From Acidobacteriaceae bacterium (GTDB taxonomy: Bacteria; Acidobacteriota; Terriglobia; Terriglobales; Acidobacteriaceae): a stretch of DNA of 43,327 bases. This document shows, one piece after another, positions 40,934 through 43,327 of this stretch. A program made the position numbers and the translations under genes. The notes under the pieces were generated by a model that saw only the letters and a program-made list of their open reading frames with translations, was not told the DNA's origin and made no database searches. The DNA lies in assembly GCA_030038435.1 (NCBI GenBank), contig JASHOY010000296.1:1-43327 (forward strand). The letters run 5' to 3'. How positions within the stretch are numbered: the stretch's first letter is position 1; each line of letters opens with the position of its first letter.

Positions 40934-41352
40934 TTATAGTTCGACGTGCTCGCGGAACGCCCCCACGAAAATAGGGCCGCGCGCCTGATTGTAACCGGGA
41001 TTGACGAAGAACTGCAGATCGGGCCCGGCGTAGAGCCCCGCCAAAGATGGGCGGTGGAGTACATCTCCGCCAGATTCTCCGGTCCGTAGCTGAGGCCTCG
41101 GTCCCCGAATTCCATGCCGATACCTCCAAGCGCCAGGTACTTCGCATGAACGCTGCTGATTCCGTTCGAAGCGAACGCAATCCCCGCGCGGTCGTTGCGG
41201 CGCGTCCAAGGCGGCCCCAGAAATCCAACGCCGTCGGAAGACGTTTGGTCAATCTCCGCGAAAGACCACGACTGCGTCTCGCCGTTGTACCACCCGAAAC
41301 GCCCGTAGGCCGTGATGTTGGTCCCAAGACCCTGTTCGAAATTGATTTAATA
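40934..41352 (-). pseudogene. C-terminal remnant of an OprB-type carbohydrate porin, frameshifted
   Basis: Reading from 41352 the minus strand encodes INFEQGLGTNITAYGRFGWY, WSFAEIDQTSSDG, GMEFGDRGLSYGPENLAEMY and HLWRG. The frame then changes near 41040, in a GGGG run, to LYAGPDLQFFVNPGYNQARG and VGAFREHVEL. These are strands typical of the end of OprB-like porins. About the last third of such a protein is present. The upstream portion is absent and a stop precedes the first recognisable strand. One base missing from the G-run restores the frame, so that change might be a sequencing error; the 5' truncation would remain. Confidence 0.75.
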
Positions 41353-41796
41353 GTTCACCTCTGTCGTTCAAGCCGTCTGGTCTTCGTGCAAGCCATGAAT
41401 CCTGCTGTTTAGCCGGAACAGATGATGGCCGCAGAGGGAAGAAAGTAGAGGGATTAACTGGATTTCGGCAATTTCTTCATGGATTCCTTATGAGGTCTTT
41501 GATCTCTTATTCATAAAGGCGCGGCCGAGAGAGCAGGATTAGCCCATACATCCTTCCGCTCGCAAAGTTGGAGTTGTGGTCCACTAGAACGATTTAGTTG
41601 CTATTTGCTCTTTCGGACAATTACCGCTAACGAGGTTGAACCCAGACATAAGTCTGCGCTGATGGAAAGCTGGTAACTGGAGACCAGCTTCTCGAAGCCG
41701 TGCGTCCGTGCTTCTTCGGTTCAATTCTTAAAATCAACTCCTCGGGGATCCACGATTGCAACCAGAAATCCATTGATTGAGATGAAGGGGGAAACT
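41353..41796 (+). other. Leader region of the porin gene with three hairpins
   Basis: No gene was found. Three stems follow each other: CAGAC/GTCTG (41643-41647 with 41652-41656, loop ATAA); AAGCTGGT/ACCAGCTT (41667-41674 with 41683-41690, loop of 8); and GAAGC/GCTTC (41694-41698 with 41710-41714). They lie within 155 bases upstream of the porin start and could form a structured leader. They match no riboswitch consensus I remember. Confidence 0.4.
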
Positions 41797-43038
41797 GTGC
41801 CGCGGCAATCTATCATGTGCAGAAGCGGACATCTTTACGGGTCTCTCATGTCGAGAGGCTCAGAATTTCAGGTTACGCTAAAGACTCCAAGGTTCGCCTC
41901 GCAACAAGACCTGATGGGGAAGTTATTCTCCGCGATAGTTCGCGGTGATCATTCCAAAACCGCAAGTGCATTGATGCAATTTTGGCCGCTATTGCTGCTG
42001 GTCTGGGCGATCTCGCCTATTTATGCGCAAACGTTCCAGCCCACGTTTTCAGTGGGAGCTGGAATACAGACCAGTTATGACCACTCCAACTCTGACGGAA
42101 GTCAGCCAGTCGATCAATTCCCGCTTGACCATGCTCGGCTCTACTTTAGCGGAGATGTGACAGATCACGTCAGCGCCATGTTTAACACGGATTACCAAAG
42201 CAGCACCAATACAATGGAAATTCTCGATGCGGTTGGAGAGTTTCACGGCTCGCCGAAAGCCAATCTCTGGTTCGGTCGCTTCCTACCGCCCAGCGACCGT
42301 GCTAACTTATACGGGCCTTTCTACTCGAATGAATGGGACGTTTATAGCGATGGCATCCAAGACGGCTATCCGTTTGTCTTTCAAGGACGCGACAATGGCG
42401 CCGCCTATTGGGGGGATTTTAAAGCCGGCCCCGCCAAAATTAAGGCTTCGGTGGGCGCGTTTGAAGGCACATCCGCGGATGGAAAGAACAGTCTTATTTG
42501 GGCGAGCCGCGTCCAGATTGATTTATGGGACCCGGAGAATGGATATTACCTGAACGGGACGTATTACGGCGACAAAAACCTGCTGGCGATAGCCGGCGCA
42601 ACTCAGGTACAGTCCGGTAAGACAGCAACAACTGGCGACCTTCTAATGGAGAGAAAGGTTCGTGGAGGAGGCGCCTTCACCATCGAAAGCGAATACTCCC
42701 GCTACAACGATCTGGGCGGTTACAACGCGAACTACGCCAAGAGCGAAGGCGCGTACGGTCTGGCGTCTTTCCTGATACCAAAACATGCCGGAAAAGGCAA
42801 TTTTGAACTCCTCGGAAAATATGCGATTGCGGAGTACACGGCAGGCAGCAGCAGCTCGCCCAGTTATCGGCAAAACACTGCCGAGGCTAACTTCAGCTAT
42901 ATTCTCAAACAGTTTGACGCTCGCATTATGAGCTTCTATCGGGACGCTAGCTACAACGCGGTAACTCCCAATAACTGGCAGGCTGGTGTCGGCCTGCAGC
43001 TTCAGTTATCAAAGACATTTAGCCTGATCGCAAAGTAA
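41797..43038 (+). CDS. Outer-membrane porin-like beta-barrel protein
   Basis: About 413 residues from the GTG at 41797, chosen because AAGGGGG lies 7 bases upstream. ATG 41782 and ATG 41914 are alternatives, and the latter would give a more normal leader before the hydrophobic signal WPLLLLVWAISPIYAQ. The mature protein opens with FQPTFSVGAGIQTSYDHS, then shows alternating amphipathic strands such as ARLYFSGDVTDHVSAMFNTD and KANLWFGRFLPPSDRANLYG. It resembles phosphate-selective porin O/P-like barrels. It ends in FSLIAK rather than a terminal Phe. It lies just upstream of a UrtA-like gene on the same strand, so it may be the outer-membrane entry for urea or short amides. That link is inference. 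Confidence 0.75.
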   Translation: MPRQSIMCRSGHLYGSLMSRGSEFQVTLKTPRFASQQDLMGKLFSAIVRGDHSKTASALMQFWPLLLLVWAISPIYAQTFQPTFSVGAGIQTSYDHSNSDGSQPVDQFPLDHARLYFSGDVTDHVSAMFNTDYQSSTNTMEILDAVGEFHGSPKANLWFGRFLPPSDRANLYGPFYSNEWDVYSDGIQDGYPFVFQGRDNGAAYWGDFKAGPAKIKASVGAFEGTSADGKNSLIWASRVQIDLWDPENGYYLNGTYYGDKNLLAIAGATQVQSGKTATTGDLLMERKVRGGGAFTIESEYSRYNDLGGYNANYAKSEGAYGLASFLIPKHAGKGNFELLGKYAIAEYTAGSSSSPSYRQNTAEANFSYILKQFDARIMSFYRDASYNAVTPNNWQAGVGLQLQLSKTFSLIAK

Positions 43039-43173
43039 CTGCAAGTCATTTCTGAACGGCCGAAACAATCTAAGCACGTAGTAGTTCGCCATCACGCTTG
43101 CGGACGCTGTAACAAACGAACCGTGCCAGGCATTTAATCGACTTACCAATGAGAGGGCAAAGGAGAAACGTTC

Positions 43174-43327
43174 ATGAATCAGCCATCAATCGGCGGAACG
43201 CTTTTGAGAATAAGAGCGGCAGGCGTAGTTACAACGATACTATCGGTCGCATTTTCCGTAGTGGCCTCGACCCCTATCTTGGCGCAGAACGGATCAGTAA
43301 AGGTGGGAGTGTTACAGTCCCTTTCGG
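43174..43327 (+). CDS. urtA: UrtA-like urea/amide ABC transporter substrate-binding protein, partial
   Basis: Only the first 51 codons are in the window. The ATG at 43174 has AGGAG 8 bases upstream. A Sec signal (VTTILSVAFSVVASTPILAQ) is followed by GSVKVGVLQSLS, the opening of UrtA-type periplasmic binding proteins that take up urea or short-chain amides. The remainder of the transporter should lie beyond the window. LivK-type amino-acid-binding proteins start in a similar way, so the name is provisional. Confidence 0.65.
   Translation, partial: MNQPSIGGTLLRIRAAGVVTTILSVAFSVVASTPILAQNGSVKVGVLQSLS

Noticed and set aside
41643..41714. Guanidine (ykkC-type) or glutamine riboswitch upstream of the porin
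   Set aside because: The stems are real but the conserved loop sequences of those classes as I remember them are not present.
1..43327. CRISPR array, tRNA, rRNA or phage structural genes
   Set aside because: No regularly spaced repeats, cloverleaf-like sequence, rRNA signature or phage proteins were noticed on reading.

Overview
The window looks like a chromosome segment of an acidobacterium (Acidobacteriota, probably class Terriglobia). The reasons are a very long Oar-type TonB receptor with an N-terminal carboxypeptidase-regulatory-like domain, several Tat-exported glycan-active enzymes, a DUF1080 protein, GC-rich coding sequence, and many polysaccharide-degrading genes close together. This assignment is inference; there is no rRNA or marker gene here to prove it.

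Region 1 (about 226-21543) is a glycan-use locus. It encodes a DUF1080 protein, two GH28-type beta-helix enzymes, an AlgL-like PL5 lyase, a secreted beta-helix protein with two FN3-like domains, a LacI-family regulator, a GH27 alpha-galactosidase-like enzyme, a clan GH-A hydrolase, a TonB-dependent receptor and a GH29 alpha-L-fucosidase. The mixture suggests a uronate-, galactose- and fucose-containing polysaccharide. Four 16-bp sites of the form rTGTAT-N4-ATACay lie in the upstream regions of these genes and of lacI itself. They are good candidates for the operator of the local LacI regulator. A separate GTGGT-N3-ACCAC palindrome upstream of one GH28 gene looks like a GntR-type site.

Region 2 (about 21727-24435) is a small island: a two-TM coiled-coil protein, an IS1-like DDE transposase, a Phd/YefM-like small protein, and a small zinc-ribbon protein. 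It abuts a cysteine desulfurase gene of which only the first 80 or so codons remain.

Region 3 (24182-35373, minus strand) is the most interesting part. Starting at a MOP-type molybdenum aldehyde oxidoreductase, one operon encodes a multidomain FAD/Fe-S oxidoreductase, a rubredoxin-like protein, a SAM methyltransferase, a C_GCAxxG_C_C protein, an HD-domain protein, a radical SAM protein of the TrsS type, an AMP-dependent CoA-ligase-like protein, a histidine phosphatase and the truncated cysteine desulfurase. Most junctions are 4-bp ATGA overlaps, indicating translational coupling. The gene set resembles the Desulfovibrio DVU_1551-1559 neighbourhood, whose function is, to my knowledge, not experimentally established.

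Region 4 (35483-39280) contains a sigma-54 activator of the AcoR type flanked by two well-formed -24/-12 promoters, one firing into the aldehyde oxidoreductase operon and the other into an iron-containing alcohol dehydrogenase. Matching TGYTM-N7-GARCA palindromes lie upstream of each. The simplest reading is one regulon for alcohol to aldehyde to acid oxidation, with the minus-strand operon maturing or serving the aldehyde oxidoreductase.

Region 5 (39400-43327) holds a PstS-like protein with an extra N-terminal domain, a truncated and frameshifted OprB-type porin, an outer-membrane porin preceded by several hairpins, and the beginning of a UrtA-like urea/amide-binding protein cut by the window end.
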